Of a DNA stretch of 64,000 nt, positions 1 to 9,533 are shown piece by piece (position 1 is the stretch's first letter; each line of letters starts with the position of its first letter). Source of the stretch: Solirubrum koreensis. Lineage in GTDB: Bacteria; Bacteroidota; Bacteroidia; Cytophagales; Hymenobacteraceae. Both the position numbers and the translations under genes were made by a program. The DNA lies in the NCBI RefSeq assembly GCF_039541855.1, contig NZ_BAABHA010000002.1, forward strand, positions 186,001-250,000. The letters run 5' to 3'. The notes below the pieces were generated by a model. It searched no databases. It saw nothing but the letters and a program-made list of their open reading frames with translations, and had not been told where the DNA came from.

Positions 1-1
1 A

Positions 2-256
2 ACCCGGCAGAGAAACACCCGCCACAACGCCGCCAACTACCTCGGTTTGTTTGTGAAGCTGCCGCTAGCTTCGGGTCAGCTGATTGACGTGCCGAACCTG
101 CAGCTTGCCCGCGTGGTGGGCTTGCGCTACGGTGTGCGCCGGAACCTGGGCAAACGCATCGGCGCCGAAGGCAGCTTGGGGGTTGCCAGCAAACTCAGTC
201 GTTCCCAACGCACCGTATTGCCCCGGCTTGACGGTGGAGTATCTTGGCTATTTTAG
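2..256 (+). CDS. C-terminal fragment of a probable outer-membrane beta-barrel protein
   Basis: The frame is open from the first bases of the window and ends at a TAG, so only the last 84 residues of a longer protein are present. The fragment alternates hydrophobic and polar residues (for example LQLARVVGLRYGVRRNLG) and ends in aromatic Phe, as the last strands of outer-membrane barrels usually do. The stop lies 18 bases before the DUF58 gene on the same strand. The family cannot be named from this fragment. Confidence 0.55.
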   Translation, partial: TRQRNTRHNAANYLGLFVKLPLASGQLIDVPNLQLARVVGLRYGVRRNLGKRIGAEGSLGVASKLSRSQRTVLPRLDGGVSWLF

Positions 257-274
257 GCGTTAAGCGCCGCCGGT

Positions 275-1630
275 ATGCGTAGTCTCTTTCTTACCTCGCG
301 CTTCTTCGGGCTACTGGCCGCTTTGGCGACGGGTTTCGTGGTGGCGTTTTTTGTGCCGGTGCTGCTCGTTCCGCTGCAGGTGGCGCTGGGGTTATTTGTA
401 GCCCTGGCCCTGCTCGATGGGGTGTTGCTGTACGCGCCCGGCACCGGCGGCAGCCGCGGCGGGGTAACGGCCCGGCGCGAGCTGGGCGACAAGCTGGCCA
501 ACGGCTCCGACAACAACGTGCGCATCTGGCTCGATAACCAGTACCGCTTTCCGGTGGGCACGCAAACCATTGACGAGTTGCCTGCCCAGTTTCAGCGCCG
601 CGACGCCCTGTTTACCACCGCCCTGCGCGCCGGCGAAAGCACCGTAATTCACTACCAGCTGCGCCCCACCCGGCGCGGCGAGTACCATTTTGGTGCGGTA
701 AACGTGCTCGTAACTTCGCCCATCGGGCTGCTGCGTCGGCGGTTCCGGCACGAAACCGAGGGCCGGACGGTGCCCGTGTACCCATCGTTTTTGCAGATGC
801 GCCAGTACGAGCTGCTGGCCGTTTCTAACCGACTGACCGAGGCCGGCGTGAAGCGCCTGCGCCGGGTGGGCCACAGCATGGAATTTGAGCAGCTGCGTCC
901 CTATGCGCCCGGCGACGACCCGCGCACCGTGAACTGGCGCGCCACTGCCCGCCGCCGCAGCACCGGCGCCGATGCCCTAGTGGTAAACCATTACCAGGAC
1001 GAGCGCGCCCAGCAGGTGTACTGCCTCATCGACAAGGGCCGGGTGATGCGCATGCCGTTCGAGGGCCTAAGCCTGCTGGATTATGCCATCAATGCCACGC
1101 TCGTCATCAGCAACATTGCCTTGCACAAGCACGACAAAGCCGGTCTGATTACGTTTTCCGAGCGCGGGGGCACGGTGCTGGCCGCCGACCGCCGTCCCGA
1201 CCAACTCCGCCGCCTGCTCGATGCCCTGTATCGGCAAAAAACCCGCTACCTCGAGTCGGACTACGAGCGGCTGTACCTGGCCGTGCAGAAAAACGCCCGC
1301 CAGCGCAGCCTACTGATGCTGTTTACCAACTTCGAGTCGGTGAGCAGCCTGCAGCGCCAATTGCCGTATTTGCGCCAAATGGCCCGGCAACACCTGCTGC
1401 TGGTGGTGTTCTTCGAAAACACCGAGCTGCAGGCGTTCCTGGACACGCCGCCGTCCACTACCGAGGACGTGTACAACCAAACCATTGCCGAGAAATTCGC
1501 GCAGGAAAAGCGGCAAATCGTGCGCGAGTTGCAGCGCTACGGCATCCACGCCTTGCTCACGCCCCCGCAGCACCTCACCGTTAACGCCATTAACAAGTAC
1601 CTGGAATTCAAGTCGCGCGGCCTGATTTAG
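275..1630 (+). CDS. DUF58 domain-containing membrane-anchored protein
   Basis: A 451-residue protein with two hydrophobic segments near the N-terminus (about residues 8-28 and 29-50) followed by a soluble domain. The DUF58 signature PYAPGDDPRTVNWRATARR sits near residues 207-225. The C-terminal half looks like a von Willebrand A-type fold (VYCLIDKGRVM, then SLLMLFTNFES), but the first metal-site motif is weak. DUF58 proteins usually sit beside MoxR AAA-ATPases in chaperone-like or envelope-stress loci. No MoxR gene is visible here, though it could lie upstream of the window. The ATG at 275 leaves a sensible membrane N-terminus. The biochemical role of the family is not settled. Confidence 0.88.
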   Translation: MRSLFLTSRFFGLLAALATGFVVAFFVPVLLVPLQVALGLFVALALLDGVLLYAPGTGGSRGGVTARRELGDKLANGSDNNVRIWLDNQYRFPVGTQTIDELPAQFQRRDALFTTALRAGESTVIHYQLRPTRRGEYHFGAVNVLVTSPIGLLRRRFRHETEGRTVPVYPSFLQMRQYELLAVSNRLTEAGVKRLRRVGHSMEFEQLRPYAPGDDPRTVNWRATARRRSTGADALVVNHYQDERAQQVYCLIDKGRVMRMPFEGLSLLDYAINATLVISNIALHKHDKAGLITFSERGGTVLAADRRPDQLRRLLDALYRQKTRYLESDYERLYLAVQKNARQRSLLMLFTNFESVSSLQRQLPYLRQMARQHLLLVVFFENTELQAFLDTPPSTTEDVYNQTIAEKFAQEKRQIVRELQRYGIHALLTPPQHLTVNAINKYLEFKSRGLI

Positions 1631-1644
1631 TGGCTGGCCATTGG

Positions 1645-1696
1645 GGCCTCACTCCCCGGCCCCCTCTCCCATGGAGAGGGGGCCGGGGGTGAGGCC
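1645..1696. repeat. Long imperfect GC-rich inverted repeat after the DUF58 gene
   Basis: GGCCTCAC at 1645 pairs with GTGAGGCC ending at 1696. The arms are about 24 bases, with one unpaired base and a three-base loop between CTCTCC and GGAGAG. The element lies in the 161-base gap between the DUF58 and hexosaminidase genes. It has no T-tract, so it resembles a dispersed REP/MITE-like hairpin more than a simple terminator, although it could still end transcription. Confidence 0.75.
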
Positions 1697-1791
1697 ACGG
1701 AAGATCCTGTACAACAAAGTCTCAGGCCCACCAACTGGCATTCGGCAAAGAAATTGCGTTCGGCTGCGGTGTTTCCCCGTAAACTCGCCCC

Positions 1792-3873
1792 ATGTTCCGT
1801 TTACTGCTGCTCCTGTTGCTGCTACCCTTCGCAGCGTTTGCCCAACCCACTAACACCCGCCAGCTGCTACCCGTACCCACCGTTACCCAGTGGGGCGCCG
1901 GGCGTTTCGCGCTGCCTGCCGCCTGGCGCGTGCGTTTCGCGGCCGAGCCTGACCCTTCGGTACGCCAGGCGGTGGAGCGGTTTAATAACTGGCTAAGCAC
2001 ACAGGCCGGCGGCCCGAAAAAGCTAACCACCAGCTTCGTGGCCGCCGAGCCGGCAGCCTTGGTTATTCGTTCCAACGGCCCCGTACGCGCGGCCCTCACC
2101 GAAAACGAGGGGTATTCCTTGCGCGTTCTGCCCACCGGCATCGAGCTGTCGGCGGCGCAGGGCGTGGGCGTGGTGCGGGGCTTGGCTACGCTGCAACAGT
2201 TGCTTACGCGCATAAAGCCCGGTGGCGGCTTTTACTTTCCCGAAACCACCATCATCGATCAGCCGCGCTTTGCCTGGCGTGGCCTGCTCATTGATGCCGC
2301 CCGGCACTTTCTGCCCGTGCCCGTTATCAAGCGCAACCTCGACGCCATGGCCGCCGTGAAGCTGAACGTGCTGCACTGGCACCTTTCCGACGACCAGGGC
2401 TTTCGGGTGGAAAGCAAAGTGCTGCCCCGCCTGCACGAAGTGGGCGGCGCCAACGGCTACTACACCCAGGCCCAGGTGCGCGAGGTGCTGGCCTACGCCG
2501 CCGCCCGCGGCATTCGGGTAGTGCCCGAGTTCGACGTGCCCGGCCACACCACGGCTTGGATTGCGGCCTACCCCGAGCTGGCCTCGAACGACTCTACTTA
2601 TGCCGTGCCGTTGCGCTGGGGCGTACTGAACATTGCTCTCGACCCCACCCGCGAAACCACGTACCAGCTCCTCGACAAGGTGCTGACCGAGATGACCGCC
2701 TTGTTCCCCGACGAATACTTCCACATTGGGGGCGATGAAAACGACGGCCGGCAGTGGCGCCGCAACCCGCGCATTGCCGCCTGGATGCGCGAAAACGGCT
2801 TCGTAAAGGAGAAAGACAAAAATCAGGTTGATAAACACGCCCTGCAGACGTACTTCAACCGGCGCATGCTGCAAAAGCTGAACGCGCTTAACAAGAAGAT
2901 GATCGGCTGGGACGAAATCCTGGGTCCCGGCCTGCCCGAAAGCACGATAATTCAGAGCTGGCGCGGCCAGAAAGGCTTGGTGGAAGCCGTGCAGCAGAAA
3001 CACCAGGCTCTGCTTTCGAACGGCTACTACATTGACTTGAACCACCCCGCCGCCGCGCATTACGTGGTCGATCCGTTGCCGGCTTCCTCTACCCTATCGG
3101 CCGAAGAAAAAGCCCGCGTGCTGGGCGGCGAAGCCGCTATGTGGAGCGAGTTTGCCGATTCCGTCATCATCGATTCGCGCATTTGGCCCCGGGCCGCGGC
3201 CGTGGCCGAGCGGCTTTGGTCGCCGGCTACCGTGACCAACGTGCCCGATATGTACCGCCGCCTCGCGCTGGTTTCGGATCAGCTGGAAACCCTGGGCCTG
3301 CACCACCGCCGCGCCCCCGAGCAGCTGCTGGCCATGATGGCGGCGGGCCACGACGTAGCCCCGCTTCGTACCCTGGCCAGCGTGCTGGAGCCGGTAAAAG
3401 ACTACAAGCGCCACTTCCAGGGCTTTAAGTACACCACCCAAACCCCGTTGAACCGCCTCGTGGATGCGGCACCGGCCGAGTCGGAAGCGGCGCGACGGTT
3501 TGGGGCTACTCTCGACAGTTTGCTGCAACAGCCGCGCTCGGCGCAGGGGCGGCTGTCTACGGCCCCTGAGGCCCGGCGCCTGCTGCGGCGCGTGCAGGCC
3601 CAGCTGAAAACCTGGCAGCAAAACGACGTGCGTGTGCAGCCGCTGCTGCAAACCAACCCCGACCTGCGCGAATACGCGCCGCTTTCAACCCACCTAACGG
3701 TGGTTGCCACGCTGGCCCTGCAACGCCTGGAGCAGCTGGAAAAAGGCCAGGTGCCAAACGCCGAATGGATGGCCGCCGCGCAGAAGCAGTTAGAGGCAGC
3801 CCGGCAGCCGGCCGGTCAAACCGAACTGGCGCTGGCCACCAAGCTCGGCAAGCAATTGCTGATGCTGCCGTAG
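1792..3873 (+). CDS. GH20 beta-N-acetylhexosaminidase, exported
   Basis: Predicted to release terminal beta-linked GlcNAc or GalNAc from glycans, in the periplasm or at the cell surface. The 693-residue protein has a signal peptide (MFRLLLLLLLLPFAAFA), a GH20b-like N-terminal domain to about residue 140, then the GH20 catalytic barrel opening at PRFAWRGLLIDAARHFLP. The catalytic motif is HIGGDEN, with D315 as the residue that orients the substrate acetamido group and E316 as the acid/base. VPEFDVPGH and the C-terminal ERLWSP motif are also family hallmarks. Residues after about 530 form an extra helical region. Substrate (chitin, peptidoglycan fragments or host glycans) cannot be inferred from the neighbours. 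Confidence 0.95.
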   Translation: MFRLLLLLLLLPFAAFAQPTNTRQLLPVPTVTQWGAGRFALPAAWRVRFAAEPDPSVRQAVERFNNWLSTQAGGPKKLTTSFVAAEPAALVIRSNGPVRAALTENEGYSLRVLPTGIELSAAQGVGVVRGLATLQQLLTRIKPGGGFYFPETTIIDQPRFAWRGLLIDAARHFLPVPVIKRNLDAMAAVKLNVLHWHLSDDQGFRVESKVLPRLHEVGGANGYYTQAQVREVLAYAAARGIRVVPEFDVPGHTTAWIAAYPELASNDSTYAVPLRWGVLNIALDPTRETTYQLLDKVLTEMTALFPDEYFHIGGDENDGRQWRRNPRIAAWMRENGFVKEKDKNQVDKHALQTYFNRRMLQKLNALNKKMIGWDEILGPGLPESTIIQSWRGQKGLVEAVQQKHQALLSNGYYIDLNHPAAAHYVVDPLPASSTLSAEEKARVLGGEAAMWSEFADSVIIDSRIWPRAAAVAERLWSPATVTNVPDMYRRLALVSDQLETLGLHHRRAPEQLLAMMAAGHDVAPLRTLASVLEPVKDYKRHFQGFKYTTQTPLNRLVDAAPAESEAARRFGATLDSLLQQPRSAQGRLSTAPEARRLLRRVQAQLKTWQQNDVRVQPLLQTNPDLREYAPLSTHLTVVATLALQRLEQLEKGQVPNAEWMAAAQKQLEAARQPAGQTELALATKLGKQLLMLP

Positions 3874-3936
3874 CCAAGCGGCGCTGGCTTGCGTACCACC
3901 TTTGTTCCGCTCGCCGATTTGCCCTTTGCTCTGCCC

Positions 3937-4809
3937 ATGACGCTTTCCGCTTCCTTGCGCGCCTCCGCCTTGTTGGTGCTGCTTACCCTGGGCTGCCAAC
4001 GCAGCCAGCCCGACACCGAAAACGCTTCACCCCAAGCCGTTACCGACCCGGCAACCACACCCGCCGCTATGGCGCAGCGCCTGAGCCCCTTGCTGCGCGG
4101 TGTGTGGGTGCGCACCGATTATGTGGAAGCCGTGCAGCGCACCCGCTCGCCGCTGGCCGCCGCCGGGCGCCTGCGCGGCGTAGTGGCCCTGTCCATTAAC
4201 CCGGCGCGCCGCCGCGGCGACAGTTTGCTGGTGGAAGCCAACCTGAACAACCACGAAGCCGATCAGCTTACGGCCTATTTCCGGCCGGGCCGCACTGCTA
4301 TGTCGCTACCCACCAACCGCGTCGATTACGAACGTTCCGGCGGGTTTTACGAGCTGACCGTATCCGTAAACGGCCCCGATACTACCCTGCTTTGGCAGCG
4401 CTACACCAAGAGTGAGCGGCCCCTCGAAACGCTGGCTTTCCAACGGGTACGTGGGCTGACTACCGCGCCCGGTGCTTCCGGTGAGGCCGTGCAGCGTGTA
4501 GTTAACGCCCAATTATTGGCTGGGGCTTACGCCGCTACCGACTCTACCGGGCGACGTAGCCAAGTACGCCTCCTGCCCAACGGCACCGTGCAAGGCCTGC
4601 CAGGCATCCGGAGCTACCGCGTGGCTACCGACTTTGTGGTGACGCTGGCCAACGACCGCGACAACATGGTACTGAACGCCGGCACCAAACGGCCCCAGCT
4701 GTGCACCTACGGCTTCCGCGGCGACACCCTGCGTATTTACGCCGCCCGCATTGTGGAGCCCGAGCTACGCCAGGGAGCGTTGCGTTATACCCTGGTACGC
4801 CAGCATTAA
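3937..4809 (+). CDS. Hypothetical lipoprotein
   Basis: A 290-residue protein starting at the ATG at 3937. That start gives a clean lipoprotein signal, LLVLLTLGC, with Cys20 as the lipidation site; the upstream in-frame TTG at 3889 would spoil it. The mature part is about 270 residues, mostly beta-strand-like. It holds two similar halves, each with a passage resembling copper-resistance NlpE/META-type lipoproteins (LLRGVWVRTDYVEAVQ, then LLAGAYAATDSTGRRSQV). That resemblance is only by eye. It starts 63 bases after the hexosaminidase and could share its transcript. Confidence 0.8.
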   Translation: MTLSASLRASALLVLLTLGCQRSQPDTENASPQAVTDPATTPAAMAQRLSPLLRGVWVRTDYVEAVQRTRSPLAAAGRLRGVVALSINPARRRGDSLLVEANLNNHEADQLTAYFRPGRTAMSLPTNRVDYERSGGFYELTVSVNGPDTTLLWQRYTKSERPLETLAFQRVRGLTTAPGASGEAVQRVVNAQLLAGAYAATDSTGRRSQVRLLPNGTVQGLPGIRSYRVATDFVVTLANDRDNMVLNAGTKRPQLCTYGFRGDTLRIYAARIVEPELRQGALRYTLVRQH

Positions 4810-4998
4810 GCCCATCCGGCTCCACGCGCTGACTTGTTTCTCCGTGCTGTTTTCAGCCGGGTTTAGGATTGCGGGCGGCAGGCTCCGGGCCTCGTAGTAT
4901 ACTGACGCCACTTTTTACCTGCTGATATAATGCCTTACTTCGGGCTGCGCAACGCAGGCTGCGGCTGCCGCTACTCATTTTTCACTTCCCTTTTGGGT

Positions 4999-5625
4999 AT
5001 GCAGCATAAGATTCAGCAAGACCTCCACGAGCTCAACTTTACCGCCCTCGACTTTGAAACGGCCAACGAGAAGCGGCACAGCGCCTGCTCCATTGGCTTG
5101 GTGCAGGTGCGCGGTGGCCAGGTGGTGGAGCGGCGGCAATACCTGATTCGGCCCGTGGAGCTGCGCGTGGAACCCATTAACTACAGCATCCACCGCATTT
5201 CGGTACAGCAGCTGCGCACGGCACCGTCGTGGCCGGAGCTATGGCCGCTCATCGAACCGTTTGTGCACGAGCAGCTGGTGGTGGCCCACAACGCCGCCTT
5301 CGATATGAGCGTGCTCGATAAAACCCTGCTGGCGTACGATCTGCCCACTCCGGCCTTCCACGCCATGTGCTCCGTTAAGCTGGCCAAAGCGGCGTTTCCG
5401 CACCTGGAGCGCGCACGCCTCAGCGACCTGGCCACGCATTTCGGCCTGACCCTAAACCACCACGACAGCCTCTCCGACGCGGAAGTTTGCGCCGAAATAA
5501 CGCTGCGCGCCCTGCGCAGCGGGCATCCATTTGCCTTCTGCTTTAAGCAACGGGAGCTAACAAAAGGTTTAGGCACCAAGCCAAAGCCTTTCGTCGGACG
5601 CCGCACCAGCGGTTCTTGGGCGTAG
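4999..5625 (+). CDS. DnaQ-like 3'-5' exonuclease (DEDDh)
   Basis: A 208-residue protein of the DNA polymerase III epsilon/RNase T superfamily. Motif Exo I is LDFETAN (D18, E20), Exo II is HNAAFDMSVLD, and Exo III is HHDSLSDAEVCAE with the His and Asp of the DEDDh class, so all four acidic ligands are present. There is no polymerase, BRCT or helicase domain, so this is a stand-alone exonuclease. The ATG at 4999 was chosen because the upstream in-frame ATG at 4930 adds 23 poorly conserved residues just in front of the fold. It converges with the large outer-membrane gene with only 17 bases between stop codons. Confidence 0.9.
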   Translation: MQHKIQQDLHELNFTALDFETANEKRHSACSIGLVQVRGGQVVERRQYLIRPVELRVEPINYSIHRISVQQLRTAPSWPELWPLIEPFVHEQLVVAHNAAFDMSVLDKTLLAYDLPTPAFHAMCSVKLAKAAFPHLERARLSDLATHFGLTLNHHDSLSDAEVCAEITLRALRSGHPFAFCFKQRELTKGLGTKPKPFVGRRTSGSWA

Positions 5626-5642
5626 CTACCGCTTCGTTTGGG

Positions 5643-8600
5643 TTAAAACAGCACCGCCACCTGCATGCGGCCGGTGTGCACCGTTTGCAGGCCGTTGGCT
5701 TTGCGGCCGTCGTAGCTTAGGTTCAGGTTCAGGCCGTTGCTGAGGCGCTGCTCCAGGTTCAGGTTCCAGGTGAGGTTGTTGCCGGGGCGCAGCGCGTTCA
5801 GGATTTCCAGGCCCACCAATGAGCCCGGCTCGCCCCGGAAGCTTACCCGGGTGAAGCGGGTACCGGCCGCCAGGGTGCGTTTGCTGAGTTGGCTTACGCG
5901 GGCTTCCACGCCCAGCTCGTCGAAGGTGCCGCGGGTGCGATTAACGTCGGTGGCGGCGGTGTTTTCGCGGGTGGTGCGTAAATAGGTGCCGGTGAAGCGG
6001 AAGGTGCTGCCGGGCTGGTAGCTGAGCTCGGGCGCCCACTCGTACTGCTCGATGCGGAAGTTGCGGCTCGGCAAGTAAGTACTCTCGCTTTCCCGAATGC
6101 TGCGCGTACCCGTGAGTCGGCTGGTGAACGACTGATTAAGGTTGCGGCGCAGCAGCAGGCTCTGGCTGGCAAGGTTGCGCGTGTCGGTGCCGGTGGAAAG
6201 CAAGGACTTCTGCTGGCTTTGCTGCACCGTGGCTTCGGCCCCAAAAACGGGATTCGAGCGGTTGAAGTACACGGTATTGCGCAGCAGCTTGTTCAGGGAA
6301 AGCAGCGTGGCTTCGTTGGTTTGGTAGGCGAAAGGGTTCAGACGGGCGCTCAGGCCGCGGTCGGTGGTGCGGCGGTCCAGGGTTACGGTGCTCAGGGTAC
6401 TGAAGCGGGCCACGGCGCTTTTCCAGCCGCCGCCCTCGCGCCAGCCGCGCGGCGCAGCCGTGGTAAGGCGGTAGCCGAAGCGGTTGGTGAAGGCAGTGAT
6501 GTAGTCGTCGGTGGGCAGAAACACCTTGATGTGGGTACGAAAAACGGCATCGGGCGTCTGGGCCTCGAAAAACTCGTCCTTCTCCTGCACGCCGTCGCCG
6601 TCGGTATCCTGAAAGTAGTGGGTGCCCTGGCCGTTGGGAATGGGAAGAAACGAATAGTCGCGACGCAGCTCGCGGCCGGTGGCTACGCTGTACGTCAGCT
6701 CCGAGCGCACCTGGTTTTTCAGCAGCGCGGCGTTCCAGCCCAGCTGCCCCAGCACGGTGTTTTGGCGCGCACTGTCGCGCGCTACCAGGTCGCGGTACGC
6801 AGCCAGTATGTTTATGTCCTGGTTACGGCCGATGCGGCTGCTGAGCGTGCCTTGCCAGGTTTGGGCGCGGCCGCGCAGGCGCAGGGCGTCCAGCTCGGGC
6901 GTGGGCGCTTGGTCGCGGCGGTAGGTGTAATCGAGGCGAAACTTGGTGCGGGCCGTGTCCTGACTCTGTACAAACACGGCGTGCTCGTCGAAGTAATTGG
7001 CCGAGGCAATGGAGTCGCCAGTGGGCAGCTGCACCCGGTTTTTATCGAAGCGGTAGGCGTAGCCGGGCACTATGCGGCCGCGGTTGTAGCGCACGGCGGT
7101 TTCGCCCCGGGCCCAGGTCGAGCGTTTGTTGCCCACGTCGGAGCCCAGCAGAAATAACGAGCCACGCAGCTCCACGTCGCCAATTTTCTGGGCGCCGTCC
7201 AGCCAGTGCTGCAGGCCGCTTACCTCGCCGGCCCGGTAACGCCGGCTTACCCGGTAGCCAAAATTGTTGTCGACGTCTTTATAAGCGCCCACGGCGAAGT
7301 TCAGAATGTTGTCTTCGCGGCCCACGCGGTTGACAGCGTTGGCCTGGGCGGTGCTGTTGGTGCTCCAGTTGCGCTCAAACTCAATGTCGCGGTACCGGTC
7401 GATGGGTGCGAACTGCTGGCTGGTGTACTCGTAATCGAGGGCCGAGCGAAGCCGGTACGCGCCTAGCCCGCTGCTCCCACCGAACCGACGCGCGTAGCCC
7501 GGCTGGCCCTTGCGCAGGCGGTAGCGGCTGGCGCGCCCAATGGGGCGGTCGTGAATTACGTAGCCCACCCGAAACGACTGGCCCTTGTCGGCCTGCGGCG
7601 AAAACCGGTTTAGGTCGAGCTGCGACGCGCCGAAGTCTACGAACACCGAGGCCGTGGAATCGACGCGGTAGCTGGCGCCCATGGTAATCAACTGCTTTTC
7701 CAGAGGAGTAGGCAACTGCCGCTCTACCCGAAAACGACCTTGGCGCACACCATTCACCGGGGCCACGTACCGGTACACCCGGCCGTTGGCGTTCTGGTTT
7801 TCGAGGCTGAGCACGTAGTCGCCGTTGCCCTGGCCCACATCAGTAAAGCGGGCGTTGTACACCCCGCGCAGGGAATCGGTGGTGTACACAAAAATGTAGG
7901 AACGCTCCAGGGTTATGGGGTCCACGTACAGCACGCGGTTGTATTGCACCTGACGGCGGTCGAAATCGGTAGAGTCGGCGCCGGGCACGGCCACAAGGCT
8001 GGCGTTGGCGGGCGAATCGCGCAGCACCTGCCGGTCATTTTCATTGAGGTTGAGGTTGGGCGAGTTGTCGGGGTTGTCGGCTTCGCGGTAGTAGTTGGCG
8101 TGCACTTGCAGGCGGCCGGCTTCCTGGTAATGGCTCAGGTGGTACAGCGAGCGGGAGTAATTGAAATCAGAATACTCGAAATCAATGCGAATGCGCGAGT
8201 TGATGGTGATTAAGTGCTGGGGCGAAAACGTGACTTCGGCCGTGTTATAGTCCACGATGTAGTCGTTATCGAAACCGCGCACCAGCAGGCGGCCGTCGAG
8301 GTACACGCGCTCGGAGTTGGCCAGCACAATGATGAACTGCTCGCCGTTCGGCCCGCGCAACCGGTACGGTCCCTGCACATTCTCGATGGGCGGCACAATG
8401 AGGCTGGCAAACTTGCCCTTGGCCACGCCCGCCGCCACCGTCGTGCTGCTGCGCAACGGCCGGAACCCCGACAGCCCCGCTCCCAGCCCATTCGTCGCCC
8501 CCGTAGCCTCGCCCGACGGTTGCGTAACCGCTACCTGCGAGCTGCCGCCCTGCTCCGGCGACAACGGCGGCACCTGCAGCCCGCCCGGCGTAATGGCGGT

Positions 8601-9434
8601 GGAGCTGGCGGTGCCCAGGCCGGGTTGCCCGCCGGTGTTTACTTCCACGGCCGCGCCCTGCACGTTTTTGTAGAAGCGCAGGAAATAATCGGGTTTGTTG
8701 CGCAGCACCACGTCGCCGGCCGTCAGCGTCCAGTTGGGGTGCGCCAGGGTAATAAAAATGCGGTCGAACTCCTGCAGCTGCTGGGTATTGCCTTCGGGCT
8801 GAAAAGGCACGTTCTGGTCCGAAATGTTGGCCGTCAGGCTGATGTTTTCGGTCAGCTTGCCTTCGAGCTGCAGGTTAAGGGCCGAATTCACGAACACGTT
8901 CTGGGCATTGCCGAAGGAAATGCCGCGCGTGAGGTTGCCGGTTTTGTTGATGCCCGGCGTCGATAAAATCTGCTCCCTTTGGGTGAAGTCGCCGAGCAGG
9001 AAATCGGGTTTGCCGATGAAGCCCAACGAGTCCATGGCGCTGCGCGGCCGCCGCGCCAGCGGTGCCGACAGCTGCAGGGGCAGCACCCGGTAGCACACCA
9101 GCACCGAGTCGGGCCGGTTGGTAACCACGCGTATATCGGGCTGGCCGGCTTCGGGCGCGGGCACCCGGCTGCCGGGCCACAGAATGCGGTAACGATCGGT
9201 ACGGGCATCGTACGCCACCGAGCGGCCGTTTACCGCCACCGACGACGGCACCACAGTAAGCGTGTCGGGCAGGGAAAATTCAGTAGTGTCGCGCCCGGCC
9301 GGTACATGCACCCACACGCACCGCCGCGACGAGGGTACCGCCGACGGCCGTACCTGCGCCCAGGTTCGCGCACCCGCCGCCAGCAATACCAGCAGCAGCA
9401 GGGAGCGAACCAAAGTGCGTAAGGGGTGCGGCAT
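5643..9434 (-). CDS. Very large outer-membrane or surface protein with signal peptide
   Basis: A 1263-residue protein with a Sec signal (VRSLLLLVLLAAGARTWAQ), a small N-terminal beta domain, then repeated strand-rich stretches (SALNLQLEGKLTENISLTAN). It ends VAVLF with aromatic Phe, typical of outer-membrane barrels. Much of the C-terminal 700 residues alternates Arg/Tyr and aliphatic residues as in large porin-like barrels. One calcium-loop-like motif, DTDGDGVQEKDE, covers residues 943-954. A Gly/Ser/Thr/Pro-rich insert lies near residues 270-325. I do not recognise the family; SusC plug motifs are absent. It begins 99 bases after the sensor kinase stop on the same strand. Confidence 0.75.
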   Translation of the reverse strand: MPHPLRTLVRSLLLLVLLAAGARTWAQVRPSAVPSSRRCVWVHVPAGRDTTEFSLPDTLTVVPSSVAVNGRSVAYDARTDRYRILWPGSRVPAPEAGQPDIRVVTNRPDSVLVCYRVLPLQLSAPLARRPRSAMDSLGFIGKPDFLLGDFTQREQILSTPGINKTGNLTRGISFGNAQNVFVNSALNLQLEGKLTENISLTANISDQNVPFQPEGNTQQLQEFDRIFITLAHPNWTLTAGDVVLRNKPDYFLRFYKNVQGAAVEVNTGGQPGLGTASSTAITPGGLQVPPLSPEQGGSSQVAVTQPSGEATGATNGLGAGLSGFRPLRSSTTVAAGVAKGKFASLIVPPIENVQGPYRLRGPNGEQFIIVLANSERVYLDGRLLVRGFDNDYIVDYNTAEVTFSPQHLITINSRIRIDFEYSDFNYSRSLYHLSHYQEAGRLQVHANYYREADNPDNSPNLNLNENDRQVLRDSPANASLVAVPGADSTDFDRRQVQYNRVLYVDPITLERSYIFVYTTDSLRGVYNARFTDVGQGNGDYVLSLENQNANGRVYRYVAPVNGVRQGRFRVERQLPTPLEKQLITMGASYRVDSTASVFVDFGASQLDLNRFSPQADKGQSFRVGYVIHDRPIGRASRYRLRKGQPGYARRFGGSSGLGAYRLRSALDYEYTSQQFAPIDRYRDIEFERNWSTNSTAQANAVNRVGREDNILNFAVGAYKDVDNNFGYRVSRRYRAGEVSGLQHWLDGAQKIGDVELRGSLFLLGSDVGNKRSTWARGETAVRYNRGRIVPGYAYRFDKNRVQLPTGDSIASANYFDEHAVFVQSQDTARTKFRLDYTYRRDQAPTPELDALRLRGRAQTWQGTLSSRIGRNQDINILAAYRDLVARDSARQNTVLGQLGWNAALLKNQVRSELTYSVATGRELRRDYSFLPIPNGQGTHYFQDTDGDGVQEKDEFFEAQTPDAVFRTHIKVFLPTDDYITAFTNRFGYRLTTAAPRGWREGGGWKSAVARFSTLSTVTLDRRTTDRGLSARLNPFAYQTNEATLLSLNKLLRNTVYFNRSNPVFGAEATVQQSQQKSLLSTGTDTRNLASQSLLLRRNLNQSFTSRLTGTRSIRESESTYLPSRNFRIEQYEWAPELSYQPGSTFRFTGTYLRTTRENTAATDVNRTRGTFDELGVEARVSQLSKRTLAAGTRFTRVSFRGEPGSLVGLEILNALRPGNNLTWNLNLEQRLSNGLNLNLSYDGRKANGLQTVHTGRMQVAVLF

Positions 9435-9533
9435 AGAACGAGCCTTGCGGAAGAGCTTCGGCGAAGTAACGTACGGCAGGCTAACGTCGCATACGGCCGG
9501 AAAAGTCCGTGACCGAAAACGGAATTCCGGCGC

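Noticed and set aside
1641..1853. Short plus-strand frame between the DUF58 and hexosaminidase genes
   Set aside because: It begins inside the hairpin repeat, is Pro/Arg-rich and runs into the hexosaminidase gene in another frame.
6219..7157. A 312-residue plus-strand frame inside the large outer-membrane gene
   Set aside because: No recognisable domain; Ala/Gly/Val-rich, as expected of reverse-complement reading of a barrel gene.
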